A stretch of DNA of 64,000 nucleotides, from NCBI GenBank assembly GCA_943788345.1, contig CALSPX010000005.1, positions 62,001 through 126,000 on the forward strand, written 5' to 3'. Of the stretch, positions 1 through 9,843 are shown one piece after another; position 1 is the first letter of the stretch, and each line of letters opens with the position of its first letter. The translations under genes were made by a program, and so were the position numbers. Under the pieces are notes generated by a model. That model saw only the letters and a program-made list of their open reading frames with translations, made no database searches and was not told where the DNA came from. The stretch comes from Ascidiaceihabitans sp023955215. Lineage in GTDB: Bacteria > Pseudomonadota > Alphaproteobacteria > Rhodobacterales > Rhodobacteraceae.

Positions 1-31
1 CCTTGCTGCGGACGTGGCGCAAGGGTTGGCC

Positions 32-60
32 AAAAAAGGGCCGCGCGAAATGCACGGCCC
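32..60 (-). terminator. Rho-independent terminator of the DUF2125 gene
   Basis: Read on the minus strand, GGGCCG and CGGCCC form a 6-bp GC stem with an 11-nt loop and are followed at once by six T residues (complement of positions 32-37). It lies about 20 bp past the stop codon of the minus-strand gene that ends at 81, so it fits that gene. Confidence 0.8.
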
Positions 61-80
61 GTTCCGAAAAATTCGTCGAT

Positions 81-1610
81 TTATTGGATGCGCTGACCGT
101 TGGCTAAGATATGACCTGCGTCGTTAATCTCAATCTTAGAAGTGACGGTGTCTGGCTCTGTTCCAGCACGGGTGAATAGGCCCATCATCATGCGGGCACC
201 CATCGCTTGTTGCTCTGGGAGTATGCCCATGTTGACCAAGTTATCCAGCAGACCATTGCCACCAACCAGTTTCAGATCAATGCCACCTGTTGGGCGCGGC
301 ATGCCTTCAAAGCTGACCAAATCGGTGTTGTCGAATATGAAGTCGCCAGTCGCTGTTAAGCGAGCCCCGACGGCGTCCACGACAAGTGAATTCAGCGATA
401 GGGCATTCAGTTCGCCAGGCGCAGCACCACTACTTTCCAATGCAGCTGCTTGATCGGGGTCGAAGAAATCAAATAAGACTTTTGCCTTGCCGGAAAGATC
501 AACCGCGAGCGTTGCTGGGTTTCGTGGTAAGTTTGCGGCTGGATCAAACATGCTCCACAGCATATCTGAAACTGTGAAATAACCCATCGTGAACCCAAAT
601 GCAAAATCTTGTTCGTCATCGGATTTGCGCAGTGGCATTGCAACGTTAAATTTGGATGTTGCCATGTTAAGTGTGATTGGGAGCGGAACATCAGGCATCA
701 GCGCATTTATGGCTAAGTTGTCTTGACCGACACTATAGCGCAAACCGTTCCCATCCATTGTGAATACAATCTCTCCGCCGGTAGAGGAGGTCGTTGCAGT
801 ACCTGCGCCATCGGGTCCATCAAAGGCGATGTCCATATTACCAGCTTGGTAAGCAGCGGTACCGTTCACAGCGAAGCCAGCGTCTAACATTGCGGCAACG
901 TCTTGGGCCTTTATGCCTGTGTTCGGGATACTACCTAAACTGTTTGAGGCCAATTCTTGCAATGCCCCGTCCATCTTGATTGTACCGCCAGTTTCTGGAT
1001 CAGAGAACGCGACATCGTATGTGATCAATCCAATGGAGCCGGATTGTGAGTATTCCCGCAATTCGGACGTTGAAATTGTTGAGTTGCCGTTGACGTCCTT
1101 TAAACTGACCTTTGCTCTGGCAAGGTCAGGGCCAATGGTTTCGTCATCGACGGTTAGGTTGTCCAACGTCATATCCAGCGCATTTGCAGAATAGGCGTAA
1201 TTAAAATTGTCGGGATCGCCAGTCACGATCATATTCAAACCGTCTTGGTTATATCCTATTGATGCGCTGACTGCTTCTCCGGATTCTAGGGTCAAATCAA
1301 CGTCGAATATTGTTTTTTTGGGAATGGATATGCGAACACTTCCATCGCCTTGTTCTGTGAATTGGATTTCTTGCATCGTGGCATTCATGCTGTCGTTGCC
1401 TAGAGCAAAATCCATTTTCATTGTAACGTCTGTAATCTTCAACACATTTCCGGAAACAGATTCATTTGCACTAACTTCATACCCCATCGAAGTCATGTAA
1501 CCCTGCCAGTTCTCCCAAACGTCGGCGTTTGTGACATCGGCAAAGCCGGCGGTTGTACCAAGCAAAAGGCTAGCGGCTGACGTGAAATAAACTTTTGAAA
1601 ACTTAGACAT
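81..1610 (-). CDS. DUF2125 domain-containing exported protein
   Basis: A 509-residue protein of the DUF2125 family, which is common in Rhodobacteraceae; its function is not established. The N-terminus is a signal peptide (MSKFSKVYF, a hydrophobic stretch, then a TAGFA-D cleavage-like site near residue 25), so it is probably periplasmic or envelope-associated. The remainder is rich in short beta-type segments with many D, N, T and G residues and has no enzymatic motif I recognise. I chose ATG at 1610 over the TTG one codon upstream because AGGAA sits at a good distance from it. It is transcribed alone and ends in a strong terminator. The family assignment is from overall resemblance. Confidence 0.82.
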   Translation of the reverse strand: MSKFSKVYFTSAASLLLGTTAGFADVTNADVWENWQGYMTSMGYEVSANESVSGNVLKITDVTMKMDFALGNDSMNATMQEIQFTEQGDGSVRISIPKKTIFDVDLTLESGEAVSASIGYNQDGLNMIVTGDPDNFNYAYSANALDMTLDNLTVDDETIGPDLARAKVSLKDVNGNSTISTSELREYSQSGSIGLITYDVAFSDPETGGTIKMDGALQELASNSLGSIPNTGIKAQDVAAMLDAGFAVNGTAAYQAGNMDIAFDGPDGAGTATTSSTGGEIVFTMDGNGLRYSVGQDNLAINALMPDVPLPITLNMATSKFNVAMPLRKSDDEQDFAFGFTMGYFTVSDMLWSMFDPAANLPRNPATLAVDLSGKAKVLFDFFDPDQAAALESSGAAPGELNALSLNSLVVDAVGARLTATGDFIFDNTDLVSFEGMPRPTGGIDLKLVGGNGLLDNLVNMGILPEQQAMGARMMMGLFTRAGTEPDTVTSKIEINDAGHILANGQRIQ

Positions 1611-1759
1611 CAATTAAATTCCTGATCTTTCGGAGAAACGGTTAGGTCGTCTATGGTTTAACAGCACAGCGGTGGGGTCAAGGGTGCAGGGCGCTAGACG
1701 CGCAACCTTCCGCCTATTATTAAATAAGCACAGTTTTTAAATTTTAAAGGGTTTCGAAA

Positions 1760-2509
1760 ATGAACGTAGCAGGAAAAACCGTTGTAATTACAGGTGCAAG
1801 CCGTGGAATTGGCGCAGAGGCTGCACGTGTCTTTGCTGCTGCTGGTGCAAATGTTGCGCTGATAGCGCGTAGTTCGGATGCGATCGAAAAACTTTCGGCT
1901 GAGATCGGCGCGCAAGCCATAGCACTAACCTGTGATGTAGCGAGCTATGCTTCGGTTGAAGGTGCAATCGCAAAGGCCAAAGAAACCTTTGGTAGCGTCG
2001 ATATCTTGATTAACAACGCAGGTGTAATCGAACCTATCTCCCATCTCGCGAGTGCAGACCCAGATGAATGGGGTGCTGTCATTGATATTAATCTGAAGGG
2101 CGTGTTCAACGGCATGCGGGCCGTCTTACCGATGATGATCGCCTCGGGTGGTGGTAGCATCCTTACGATCAGTTCAGGTGCAGCCCACGGCCCTGTTGAG
2201 GCGTGGAGCCACTATTGTGCGTCCAAAGCTGCGGTGAAAATGCTGACTGAGTGCGTTAACAAAGAAAACGGTGCTGATGGCATCCGTGCGATTGGGCTTT
2301 CACCGGGGACGGTTGCGACCCAAATGCAGGTTGAGATCAAGGCGTCTGGGATTAATCCCGTCAGCCAATTGGACTGGGACGTTCATATTCCAGCGGATTG
2401 GCCCGCGCGCGCATTGCTTTGGATGTGTGGTTCGGATGCTGATCAATACTGTGGCCAAGAGCTATCTCTGCGAGACGAAGATTTGCGCAAACGGGTTGGC
2501 CTGATTTGA
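1760..2509 (+). CDS. SDR family NAD(P)-dependent oxidoreductase
   Basis: A 249-residue classical short-chain dehydrogenase/reductase. The cofactor motif TGASRGIG is at residues 11-18, NNAG at 85-88, the catalytic Ser in TISSG near 139, and the YCASK active-site motif at 152-156 (Tyr152, Lys156). Length is normal for the family. The substrate cannot be read from sequence. The gene overlaps the next one, a crotonase-fold protein, by four bases, so the two are probably translationally coupled and may act on the same acyl-CoA or hydroxyacyl substrate; that is an inference from context only. Confidence 0.9.
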   Translation: MNVAGKTVVITGASRGIGAEAARVFAAAGANVALIARSSDAIEKLSAEIGAQAIALTCDVASYASVEGAIAKAKETFGSVDILINNAGVIEPISHLASADPDEWGAVIDINLKGVFNGMRAVLPMMIASGGGSILTISSGAAHGPVEAWSHYCASKAAVKMLTECVNKENGADGIRAIGLSPGTVATQMQVEIKASGINPVSQLDWDVHIPADWPARALLWMCGSDADQYCGQELSLRDEDLRKRVGLI

Positions 2510-3114
2510 TTGACCTAGCTAAATCAAACGGCATTTGGACCATCACGATCAATCGCCCCGAAAAGGCGAATTCTCTGACGCTCGAGATGCTAACTGAGTT
2601 GGCGTTGATTGCTGAAAGCGCAGAGGATGCGAAGGCGGTTATCATCACCGGCGCTGGCAAAGTTTTCAGTGCGGGTGCTGATCTGGATCAGGCGCGTGCT
2701 GGTTTGGCAGTGTCAGATATTTGGGAACGTTTGTCCGGAGCCATCGAGAACTTGCCATGCCTGACCATTGCGGCATTAAACGGGACACTTGCGGGTGGCG
2801 CGACGGGGATGGCATTGGCTTGCGATATTCGTATTGCCGTCCCAACGGCTAAGTTCTTTTATCCAGTGATGAAGTTGGGCTTCTTGCCACAACCCTCTGA
2901 CCCCAAACGGATGACCGCTTTGATTGGGCCCGCACGAACCAAATTGATTTTGATGGGTGGTCAAAAAATCACCGCATCTGAGGCGCTTGATTTTGGACTG
3001 GTTGAACGGCTGGTCGAACCTGAAGAATTGATGGATTATGCCCACGACCTTTGTCACGGTGTTATGAATGCGAGCCCTGAAATAGCCCAAGGAATAAAGG
3101 CTATGTGCCGCTAA
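2506..3114 (+). CDS. Crotonase-fold enoyl-CoA hydratase/isomerase family protein
   Basis: A 202-residue crotonase-superfamily protein with the oxyanion-hole segments FSAGADLD and GTLAGGATGMALACD. It is shorter than typical enoyl-CoA hydratases (about 255-265 residues) and appears to lack the C-terminal helical part. The two glutamates used by classical hydratases also seem replaced: the stretch is YPVMKLGFLP and later ARTKLILMG. It may therefore be an isomerase, a hydrolase-like crotonase or a non-catalytic member. The start is TTG at 2506, overlapping the SDR stop as TTGA, which suggests translational coupling. Family is confident; specific activity is not. Confidence 0.82.
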   Translation: MIDLAKSNGIWTITINRPEKANSLTLEMLTELALIAESAEDAKAVIITGAGKVFSAGADLDQARAGLAVSDIWERLSGAIENLPCLTIAALNGTLAGGATGMALACDIRIAVPTAKFFYPVMKLGFLPQPSDPKRMTALIGPARTKLILMGGQKITASEALDFGLVERLVEPEELMDYAHDLCHGVMNASPEIAQGIKAMCR

Positions 3115-3173
3115 CCCTTGCGCCAAGGCCTCAGGCACTGCATTGACGGCTTTAAATTGGTAAAGGTGAAACC

Positions 3174-4508
3174 ATGTTCGGTATAAATTTAGAAACACAG
3201 CCAGAAATTGTCCAAACGGCTGCCGGATATTTGGTCCAAGGTTGGGAACTTGCGGCAAGTTGGTTGCTTAGCCCAGCGGCGTGGTCACAGTTTGGTTTGT
3301 TGGTTGTTGCATACTTGGCTGCGGTCTTGGTTGCGCGCCGCCTTAGCCCGTTTTTGGAAAACCTTCTAAATCCAGGTGACAGCACAAACATTTTTGCGCA
3401 ACCGCGCCGTTTCGTCATGCAGTTCTTACCACTGCTCTTGCCGTTATTAGCGTACGGTTTCACAGGCATTGGGGAGGGGATTGTACGATCCCTGTTCGAC
3501 AGTGGTGCTGTGATTGCCTTTGGTAAACGGGTCTTCTTGTTCCTAGCCGTGCGGGTATTGGTTCAATCGATCATTACCGATCCGTTCCTCAAAACAATTG
3601 GCAAATTCGTATTTATCCCGATTGCTGCACTTTATGCGCTGGGCCTCCTGGATTTGGCGCAAGCACAGCTAACCGCCACCGAAGTTGCCGTAGGTAACAT
3701 CAAGTTTTCCGTCATGGCATTGGTACGTGGCCTGATTGCTGGTTCTTTGCTGTTTTGGTTGGGCGGATGGTCCAACCAGCAGTCGGCGAGCTTCATCCAC
3801 AAACAAGAAGAAATGCGCCCGTCTTTGCGCCAATTGGCAAGCAAGACGGTTGAGTTCATGATCTTCGGTATCGCCTTCTTACTGCTTATGAACATCATGG
3901 GCATCAACCTTAGCGCGCTCGCTGTTTTGGGTGGTGCAATTGGTGTTGGTCTGGGTTTTGGCCTGCAAAAGATTGCGTCCAACTTTATCTCTGGTGTGAT
4001 CCTTTTAGTCGAAGGCCAAGCCACTGTTGGTGACTATGTTGAGATGGATGGCGGCGAAGCTGGTGTGATTGTGCGCATGACTGCACGGGCCGCAATCTTG
4101 GAAACATACGATGGTCGCTGGATCGTTATTCCCAATGAAGATTTCATCACCACACGGGTTGTGAATTACTCAGATAGTGGATCTGCTAATCGATATGAAG
4201 CGCCGTTTTCAGTTAGCTACGATACTGATATTAATCTTGTACCTGCTATCGTCGCAGCGGCTGTAGCGAAGCTGCCGGAGGTGCTGGATAAACCTTATCC
4301 GCCGGATTGTGAGCTGATGGGTTTCGGTGACAGTGGTATAGATTTCTCACTTGAATTCTGGGTGAACGGAATCGATGACGGACAACATAAATACAAATCA
4401 AAAGTGCTATTCGCCATTTGGAATGCACTAAAAGACGCAGGCATCGAGATACCTTATCCGCACCGCGTTGTTGAGATTAAAGGCGATATGAAAGGCCTAA
4501 AACTATGA
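3174..4508 (+). CDS. MscS family mechanosensitive ion channel
   Basis: A 444-residue inner-membrane protein. Several hydrophobic segments occupy the first 250 residues, followed by the pore-lining MscS helix (GGAIGVGLGFGLQKIASNF, about residues 253-272) and a soluble beta-domain containing VGDYVEMDG and the IPNEDF motif. Such channels open under membrane tension and release solutes on osmotic downshock. The extra N-terminal membrane helices make it one of the larger MscS paralogues rather than the minimal three-helix form. AAAGGTG lies at ribosome-binding distance from the ATG. The stop overlaps the next ORF by four bases (ATGA). Confidence 0.92.
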   Translation: MFGINLETQPEIVQTAAGYLVQGWELAASWLLSPAAWSQFGLLVVAYLAAVLVARRLSPFLENLLNPGDSTNIFAQPRRFVMQFLPLLLPLLAYGFTGIGEGIVRSLFDSGAVIAFGKRVFLFLAVRVLVQSIITDPFLKTIGKFVFIPIAALYALGLLDLAQAQLTATEVAVGNIKFSVMALVRGLIAGSLLFWLGGWSNQQSASFIHKQEEMRPSLRQLASKTVEFMIFGIAFLLLMNIMGINLSALAVLGGAIGVGLGFGLQKIASNFISGVILLVEGQATVGDYVEMDGGEAGVIVRMTARAAILETYDGRWIVIPNEDFITTRVVNYSDSGSANRYEAPFSVSYDTDINLVPAIVAAAVAKLPEVLDKPYPPDCELMGFGDSGIDFSLEFWVNGIDDGQHKYKSKVLFAIWNALKDAGIEIPYPHRVVEIKGDMKGLKL

Positions 4509-5703
4509 CAAAAACTGCAGCCGTTATTGGCGGAGGGCCTGCCGGATTGATGGCTGCCGAAATGTTGGCCAAAGCTGGCGTTTCAGTCACTGTGTATGAT
4601 GCGAAACCCTCACTTGGGCGCAAGTTCTTGATGGCTGGCAAGTCCGGCTTGAACATCACCAAAGACGAAGGTTTGGAAGCATTGTTAGAGGCTTATGGCG
4701 CGCATTCAGAAGAAATGCGCCCGATGGTTTCTATGTTTGATTCCTCCAAAGTTAAGGGCTGGGTTCGTAGTTTGGACCAACCGATTTTCATTGGATCGTC
4801 GCGTCGTGTGTTCCCTGAAGCGATGAAAGCATCACCGTTATTGCGTGCATGGTTTGCGCGTTTGGACGAGTTGGGCGTCACCCGTTTAGCACGGTGGAAA
4901 TTCAAAGATTTTAACGGTGGCGGGCTAGAGTTTGATACACCAGATGGCCCTCAAACGGTTCAAACAGACGTGACTGTTTTGGCGTTGGGTGGTGCCAGTT
5001 GGGCCAAGTTGGGGTCTGACGGTGCATGGGCTAAGTTGTTGGCAGATAGAGATATTCCAGTCGTCCCTTTTGGCGCGGTAAACGTTGGATTGCGTGTTGA
5101 CTGGTCCGAGCATATGGCCAAACATTTTGGGACTCCGATCAAGACGGTCGCTTGGACGGTCAATGGTGAGACATCACGCGGTGAGGCAGTTGTTTCGACC
5201 CGCGGTATTGAGGGTGGAGGCGTCTATTCATTGTCTGAGGCCGTGGGGGCAGGTGCTGGTCTAACTATGGATCTTGTTGCCGGATGTGAAATTGGAAGAT
5301 GTTGCGCATCGACTGTTTAAACCACGTGGTAAAACCAGCCTTTCGAACCACCTACGCAAGGCGTTGCGGATGTCACCGGTTAAGATTGCATTGCTTCAGG
5401 AGCTTGGTCGTCCATTGCCTGAAGAGGCTGGAAAGCTTGCACAATTGATCAAAGCACTGCCTGTTCCTGTTGCGGGTTTGAACCCGATGGATGAGGCGAT
5501 TTCGACGAGCGGTGGCGTTGCTTGGGAATCATTGGATGAGAGCCTTGATGATCCGCGATTTACCGGGTGTATTTTGCGCTGGTGAGATGCTGGATTGGGC
5601 GGCCCCAACGGGGGGGTATTTGCTGAATGGTTGTCTGGCAACAGGCCGCTGGGCGGGTATCTCGGCCATCCGCTTTTTGGGTGTTACTGAAGCTGAAAAG
5701 TAA
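4505..5703 (+). pseudogene. HI0933-like / TIGR03862 family flavoprotein, broken by two frameshifts
   Basis: Three consecutive reading frames together give one full-length flavoprotein. Frame one (from 4505) has the dinucleotide-binding motif VIGGGPAGLMAAE and the GRKFLMAGKSGLN signature of HI0933-type oxidoreductases. Homology continues in a second frame from about 5280 (LPDVKLEDVAHRLFKP) and in a third from about 5545 (IRDLPGVFCAGEMLDW, then TGGYLLNGC). Each switch is explained by one extra base: GATCTTGTTG where GATCTGTTG keeps frame, and AGCCTTGATG where AGCCTGATG keeps frame. Everything else is well preserved, so this is either very recent inactivation or a consensus error. It overlaps the MscS gene by 4 bp. 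Confidence 0.85.
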
Positions 5704-5748
5704 CGTCGGTATTACGTCGGTATCGTGTCGGTAAAACATAGGTGCGGA

Positions 5749-6750
5749 TTACCGACTGCCCAACATCGCAAGACGAATAAACGCGCGCTCGACCAATGCC
5801 ATGGCGGGCGCGTTTTGGCCTGCGCTGCGCAGCTTTAGATCGGTGTCTGTCAAAACAGTTAGAGCGGTTTCTAATTTGGCAGGGCCCCAACGGCGCGCTT
5901 GGCCGATGATGCGATCTTTGTTTGGGCCCCAAACATTTGGACGTCCTGTGGTGTCACATGCCACGCGGTGTAGGGATCTGAAATGGCGCATCGCGCCGAT
6001 GCACAATGACACTGCATTCACGCCTTGGGCTTGAAGCTTGCGCAAAACGGGACCGATCTGATCAGCGCGCGCATCGGCAACGACCATCAAGATGTCATCG
6101 ATATCCGCTTCGGTTGAGGAGGGTGCACAGGCTGCGATGTCTTCCTCAGACAGTGGAGATGAATCGCTGAGTTTATAAAGGGTGATCTTGTCGACAGTCT
6201 GGCGGAAATCACCCGGCGACAAGGATTGTGCGAGGTCGTTCAGAACATCCATTACATTGCCCGTTGGCATTGGTAATCCAGCTTCGCGTAGTGCGGTTTC
6301 GATCTCTTGACGGGTTGGCGGGTTGTCAAAGATTGCGGCGGCGAAGGCGTTTTTATGGGCCTCAAAAGCTTTTAGTGTTTTAGACGTTTTCTTAAGGTTG
6401 CCTGCAGTGACGATGATTTGTGCATCGCCTTCCTGCCATTGGCTCAGCGCGTCAATGATCGTGTCATCAACGAAACTGTTAGCGTCTTCCACAAAGGCGA
6501 CGCGCGGGCCGGGGAAAAAACCGATGGCTTTGACGGCGTCCAGCAACAAGGCTTTGTCTTTGCGCAATTCACCGGCAGGAATGCGGGTCAGGCGCATTTC
6601 TTCTTCGCCTTGGGGGCCAACAAGCGCTGCAATAACGTCTTGGCGTTTGAGTGCGACGCGCATCGCGTCCGTGCCATAAATCAATAACCCTGCCTTGTTA
6701 GCATCTGGTTTTGAAAAATAGCCGTTGGCTTGTGCGCCAGTCAGCTTCAT
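5749..6750 (-). CDS. holA: DNA polymerase III subunit delta
   Basis: A 333-residue protein matching the delta subunit of the clamp loader in length and layout: an N-terminal AAA-like domain (starting MKLTGAQANGYF, with AALVGPQGEEEMR and FFPGPRVAFVEDANSF), then a helical lid and collar domain containing ALSQSLSPGDFRQ-like and AVSLCIGAMRHFRSLHR segments. Delta opens the beta sliding clamp during replication. Its start overlaps the stop of lptE by four bases, and both lie directly downstream of leuS, the usual alphaproteobacterial arrangement. Confidence 0.9.
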   Translation of the reverse strand: MKLTGAQANGYFSKPDANKAGLLIYGTDAMRVALKRQDVIAALVGPQGEEEMRLTRIPAGELRKDKALLLDAVKAIGFFPGPRVAFVEDANSFVDDTIIDALSQWQEGDAQIIVTAGNLKKTSKTLKAFEAHKNAFAAAIFDNPPTRQEIETALREAGLPMPTGNVMDVLNDLAQSLSPGDFRQTVDKITLYKLSDSSPLSEEDIAACAPSSTEADIDDILMVVADARADQIGPVLRKLQAQGVNAVSLCIGAMRHFRSLHRVACDTTGRPNVWGPNKDRIIGQARRWGPAKLETALTVLTDTDLKLRSAGQNAPAMALVERAFIRLAMLGSR

Positions 6751-7229
6751 GAGGGCAAATCAGCAGTGGCGATTAGGTGGTCTATCAGCTTGTCAGCCAA
6801 AATGATCATCAGGCGCTCTTGTGCGTCTTCTCTTGTGGCTTGGCTGCTGATGGTGCTGCCTGCTGCTGAATAACTGGTGAAGCTGTTCACTTTGCCAGAA
6901 CCGGCGATTTGTCCGGTTTGTGTGTCGCGCAGGGTGTATTGTGCGGTGCCCAACAGGTTGTACTGGTTGATGTTACCGATTGAATCGATGCCAAGTGCCT
7001 TTAGGGAGGTTGAAACAGAAACCCCCAGATCAAATCGTGGATCAGCCGCGCGGCCCAGACGTTTTTCCAATTGTCGTGTCAGCAGATAGCTGTCGCGCGT
7101 CTTGGGTTCTTGAACCAAGACGCTGTTGAGTAGGACATTTGCACTGCCATCCGTGCCGTAAACGGGTGTGAAACCGCAGGCCGTCAGCGCCAAGAATGGC
7201 AGTATCAACAGGTATTTAAACAACGACAT
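6747..7229 (-). CDS. lptE: LPS-assembly lipoprotein LptE
   Basis: A 160-residue lipoprotein. The signal peptide MSLFKYLLILPFLALTAC has a lipobox ending at Cys18, followed by GFTPVYG, the hallmark of alphaproteobacterial LptE. LptE plugs the LptD barrel and helps deliver lipopolysaccharide to the outer membrane surface. It sits between leuS (14-bp overlap) and holA (4-bp overlap), in tight operon spacing. Identification rests on the lipobox, size and the conserved leuS-lptE-holA order. Confidence 0.88.
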   Translation of the reverse strand: MSLFKYLLILPFLALTACGFTPVYGTDGSANVLLNSVLVQEPKTRDSYLLTRQLEKRLGRAADPRFDLGVSVSTSLKALGIDSIGNINQYNLLGTAQYTLRDTQTGQIAGSGKVNSFTSYSAAGSTISSQATREDAQERLMIILADKLIDHLIATADLPS

Positions 7230-9765
7230 TCACAATCCGTCCTGGGACAACAATCACTTTTTTCGGCGTTCCGCCATCAAGCGCCTTTTGGACAGCTTGC
7301 GTTGCCAAGGCCAGTTTTTCAACCTCATCCTTTGGCATATCCGCAGGAACCGTGATTTCGCCGCGCCGTTTGCCGTTGATTTGGATCGGCATAGTGACGC
7401 TGTCATCCACCATCATCTGTTCATCAGCTTTTGGCCACGGTGCAGTTGTTGCGAGGCCTGTGCCACCTTGAGTGGCCCAGATATCTTCAGCCAAGTGCGG
7501 TGTCATCGGTGCCATCAATTGTGCCAAGACTTTGATCGCTTCGTGTTGCGCGGCGTAGCCTGCTTTGGTTTTTTGCATAACGGCTGTGAAGCCATAAAGT
7601 TTTGCAATCGCTGCGTTGAACCCAAAGGATTCAACACCCACGGTGACGTCGTGGATCGCTTTGTGCATGGCGCGCAGAAGATCGTCATCGCCCGTGCCTT
7701 TGGCGTCTTTGTCCATTTCCGTGATGCGGGTGGATATATTGTGCACGCGGTTCAGGTGTTTGTAAGCGGCTTCTGCCCCAGAGGCTGTCCATTCCACATC
7801 CCGCTCGGGAGGTGAGTCTGACAGCACAAACCAACGCGCGGTGTCTGCGCCGTAGTTAGCGATGATGCCAAGTGGATCGACCACGTTCTTTTTGGATTTG
7901 GACATTTTGGCGGAAGGTGTGATTTGCACTTCTGTGCCATCCGTCAACTTGCCGTCAGTCACATCTTCGGGCAGGTGATAGACAGGTCGACCGCGTTCGT
8001 CTTTGGTCTCGTAGATCTCGTGCGTCACCATGCCTTGTGTGAACAGCGCGTTGAATGGCTCAATCGCGCCTTCAGGCAGGTGGCCAGTGATCTGCATCGC
8101 GCGGGCAAAGAAGCGCGAGTAAAGTAGGTGGAGAATCGCGTGCTCGATCCCGCCGATGTATTGATCGACGTTCATCCAGTATTCTGCGTCTTCTTTTATC
8201 GTTGGTGTGTCTGCGTGTGGTGATGTGAAGCGTGCGAAATACCATGAGCTGTCCACGAAGGTGTCCATCGTGTCTGTTTCACGCAGTGCTGCCTTGCCGC
8301 AGGATGGGCAGGCTGTGTTGCGCCATGTTGGGTGGCGGTCCAGCGGATTGCCCGGGATGTCAAAGGTGACATCAAACGGAAGTTCGATTGGCAGGTTCTC
8401 TTTCTTCTCTGGTACAACGCCGCAATCGTCGCAGTGCACAACAGGGATTGGGCAACCCCAATAGCGTTGGCGGGATAGCCCCCAATCGCGCAGGCGATAT
8501 TTTGTGACGCCTTGGCCGATGCCTTTGGCTTCGCAGAAATCGATGGCGGCTGCGATGGCTTGTTCGCCGGTCTGCCATTGTTCGCCTGCGAAACCGCCGT
8601 TGTAGAACACCTTTTCGGTTTTCATTGGCACGTAGGCTTCAGTTACTTTTGGGTCTGCGTCTTCCGTTGGAAGGAAGGTCGAGATGATTGGCAGCTCGTA
8701 TTTCGTTGCGAATTCGAAATCACGCACGTCGTGCGCAGGACAGCCAAAGATCGCGCCCGTTCCGTAATCCATCAGGATAAAGTTCGCGATGTAGACGGGC
8801 AGGTGGTGATCTGTGTCGAATGGGTGGCGCACAGTGATACCGGTGTTGAAACCCATCTTTTCAGCGGTTTCAACTTCGGCAGCCGTTGTGCCACCTTTGC
8901 GACATTCAGCGCAGAATGCGGCAAGTTCTGCATTGTCGGCCTCTAGCGCCTTGGCCAACGGGTGATCAGGAGAGATACCCACAAAGGACGCGCCGTTCAA
9001 TGTGTCGGGACGGGTTGTGTAGACTTCGATCCGGTCGTGACCTTTGGGCGCATTCGCCGTTGTGGAGAATGCAAACTGCAAGCCACGCGATTCACCGATC
9101 CAGTTTTCCTGCATCAGGCGCACTTTGGCAGGCCAATTGTCTAGGCCCTCAAGAGCTGTGTTCAATTCGTCCGCATAGTCGGAGATTTTAAAGAACCATT
9201 GTGTCAGGTCGCGTTTTTCGACTTCCGCGCCTGAACGCCAGCCTTTGCCGTCGATGACCTGTTCGTTGGCCAGGACGGTCATGTCTTCTGGGTCCCAGTT
9301 GACGGAGGCGTTCTTGCGGTGGATCAGGCCAGCGGCAAGGAAATCAAGGAACAAGGCCTGTTGCTGGCCATAGTACTCTGGATCGCAGGTTGCGAATTCA
9401 CGGGACCAGTCGATGGACAGGCCCAGCGGCTTCATCTGGCCACGCATGTCGGCGATATTATCGTAGGTCCATGTTTTAGGGTGGCCACCAATTGCCATCG
9501 CAGCATTTTCCGCAGGCATGCCGAATGCATCCCAACCCATGGGGTGCAAGACGTTGTGACCGGTGCTGATCTTGTACCGCGCTATCACGTCGCCCATGGT
9601 GTAGTTGCGCACGTGGCCCATGTGGATACGTCCAGATGGGTACGGAAACATCTCGAGTACATAGTACTTTGGCTTGGTTTCATCGCGGACGGCGGTAAAG
9701 ACGCCCTCTTTGTCCCATGCTGCTTGCCAACGGGCTTCGATCTCGGAGGGGGTATATGCGGCCAT
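7216..9765 (-). CDS. leuS: Leucyl-tRNA synthetase
   Basis: An 849-residue class I aminoacyl-tRNA synthetase. The HIGH motif appears as HMGH at residues 48-51 (context PYPSGRIHMGHVRNY) and the KMSKS loop as KMSKSKKN near residue 620. The editing (CP1) insertion with its TTRPDTLNG segment lies between them, and RDWGLSRQRYWG marks the return to the catalytic core. The C-terminal part is the helical anticodon-binding domain ending in KKVIVVPGRIVNVV. It charges tRNA-Leu. First gene of the leuS-lptE-holA unit. Confidence 0.97.
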   Translation of the reverse strand: MAAYTPSEIEARWQAAWDKEGVFTAVRDETKPKYYVLEMFPYPSGRIHMGHVRNYTMGDVIARYKISTGHNVLHPMGWDAFGMPAENAAMAIGGHPKTWTYDNIADMRGQMKPLGLSIDWSREFATCDPEYYGQQQALFLDFLAAGLIHRKNASVNWDPEDMTVLANEQVIDGKGWRSGAEVEKRDLTQWFFKISDYADELNTALEGLDNWPAKVRLMQENWIGESRGLQFAFSTTANAPKGHDRIEVYTTRPDTLNGASFVGISPDHPLAKALEADNAELAAFCAECRKGGTTAAEVETAEKMGFNTGITVRHPFDTDHHLPVYIANFILMDYGTGAIFGCPAHDVRDFEFATKYELPIISTFLPTEDADPKVTEAYVPMKTEKVFYNGGFAGEQWQTGEQAIAAAIDFCEAKGIGQGVTKYRLRDWGLSRQRYWGCPIPVVHCDDCGVVPEKKENLPIELPFDVTFDIPGNPLDRHPTWRNTACPSCGKAALRETDTMDTFVDSSWYFARFTSPHADTPTIKEDAEYWMNVDQYIGGIEHAILHLLYSRFFARAMQITGHLPEGAIEPFNALFTQGMVTHEIYETKDERGRPVYHLPEDVTDGKLTDGTEVQITPSAKMSKSKKNVVDPLGIIANYGADTARWFVLSDSPPERDVEWTASGAEAAYKHLNRVHNISTRITEMDKDAKGTGDDDLLRAMHKAIHDVTVGVESFGFNAAIAKLYGFTAVMQKTKAGYAAQHEAIKVLAQLMAPMTPHLAEDIWATQGGTGLATTAPWPKADEQMMVDDSVTMPIQINGKRRGEITVPADMPKDEVEKLALATQAVQKALDGGTPKKVIVVPGRIVNVVV

Positions 9766-9790
9766 GTGTATGTCGTGTCCTGTAGAATGT

Positions 9791-9816
9791 GAAAACGCCG
9801 GGCGATTGGCCCGGCG
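9791..9816 (-). terminator. Rho-independent terminator after the DUF3576 gene
   Basis: A perfect 8-bp stem, CGCCGGGC (9796-9803) with GCCCGGCG (9809-9816), and a 5-nt loop. On the minus strand it is followed by TTTTC, so it ends the minus-strand DUF3576 gene and separates it from leuS. Confidence 0.8.
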
Positions 9817-9843
9817 TGAAAATCGTTTCGGGTATTTGTGCGC

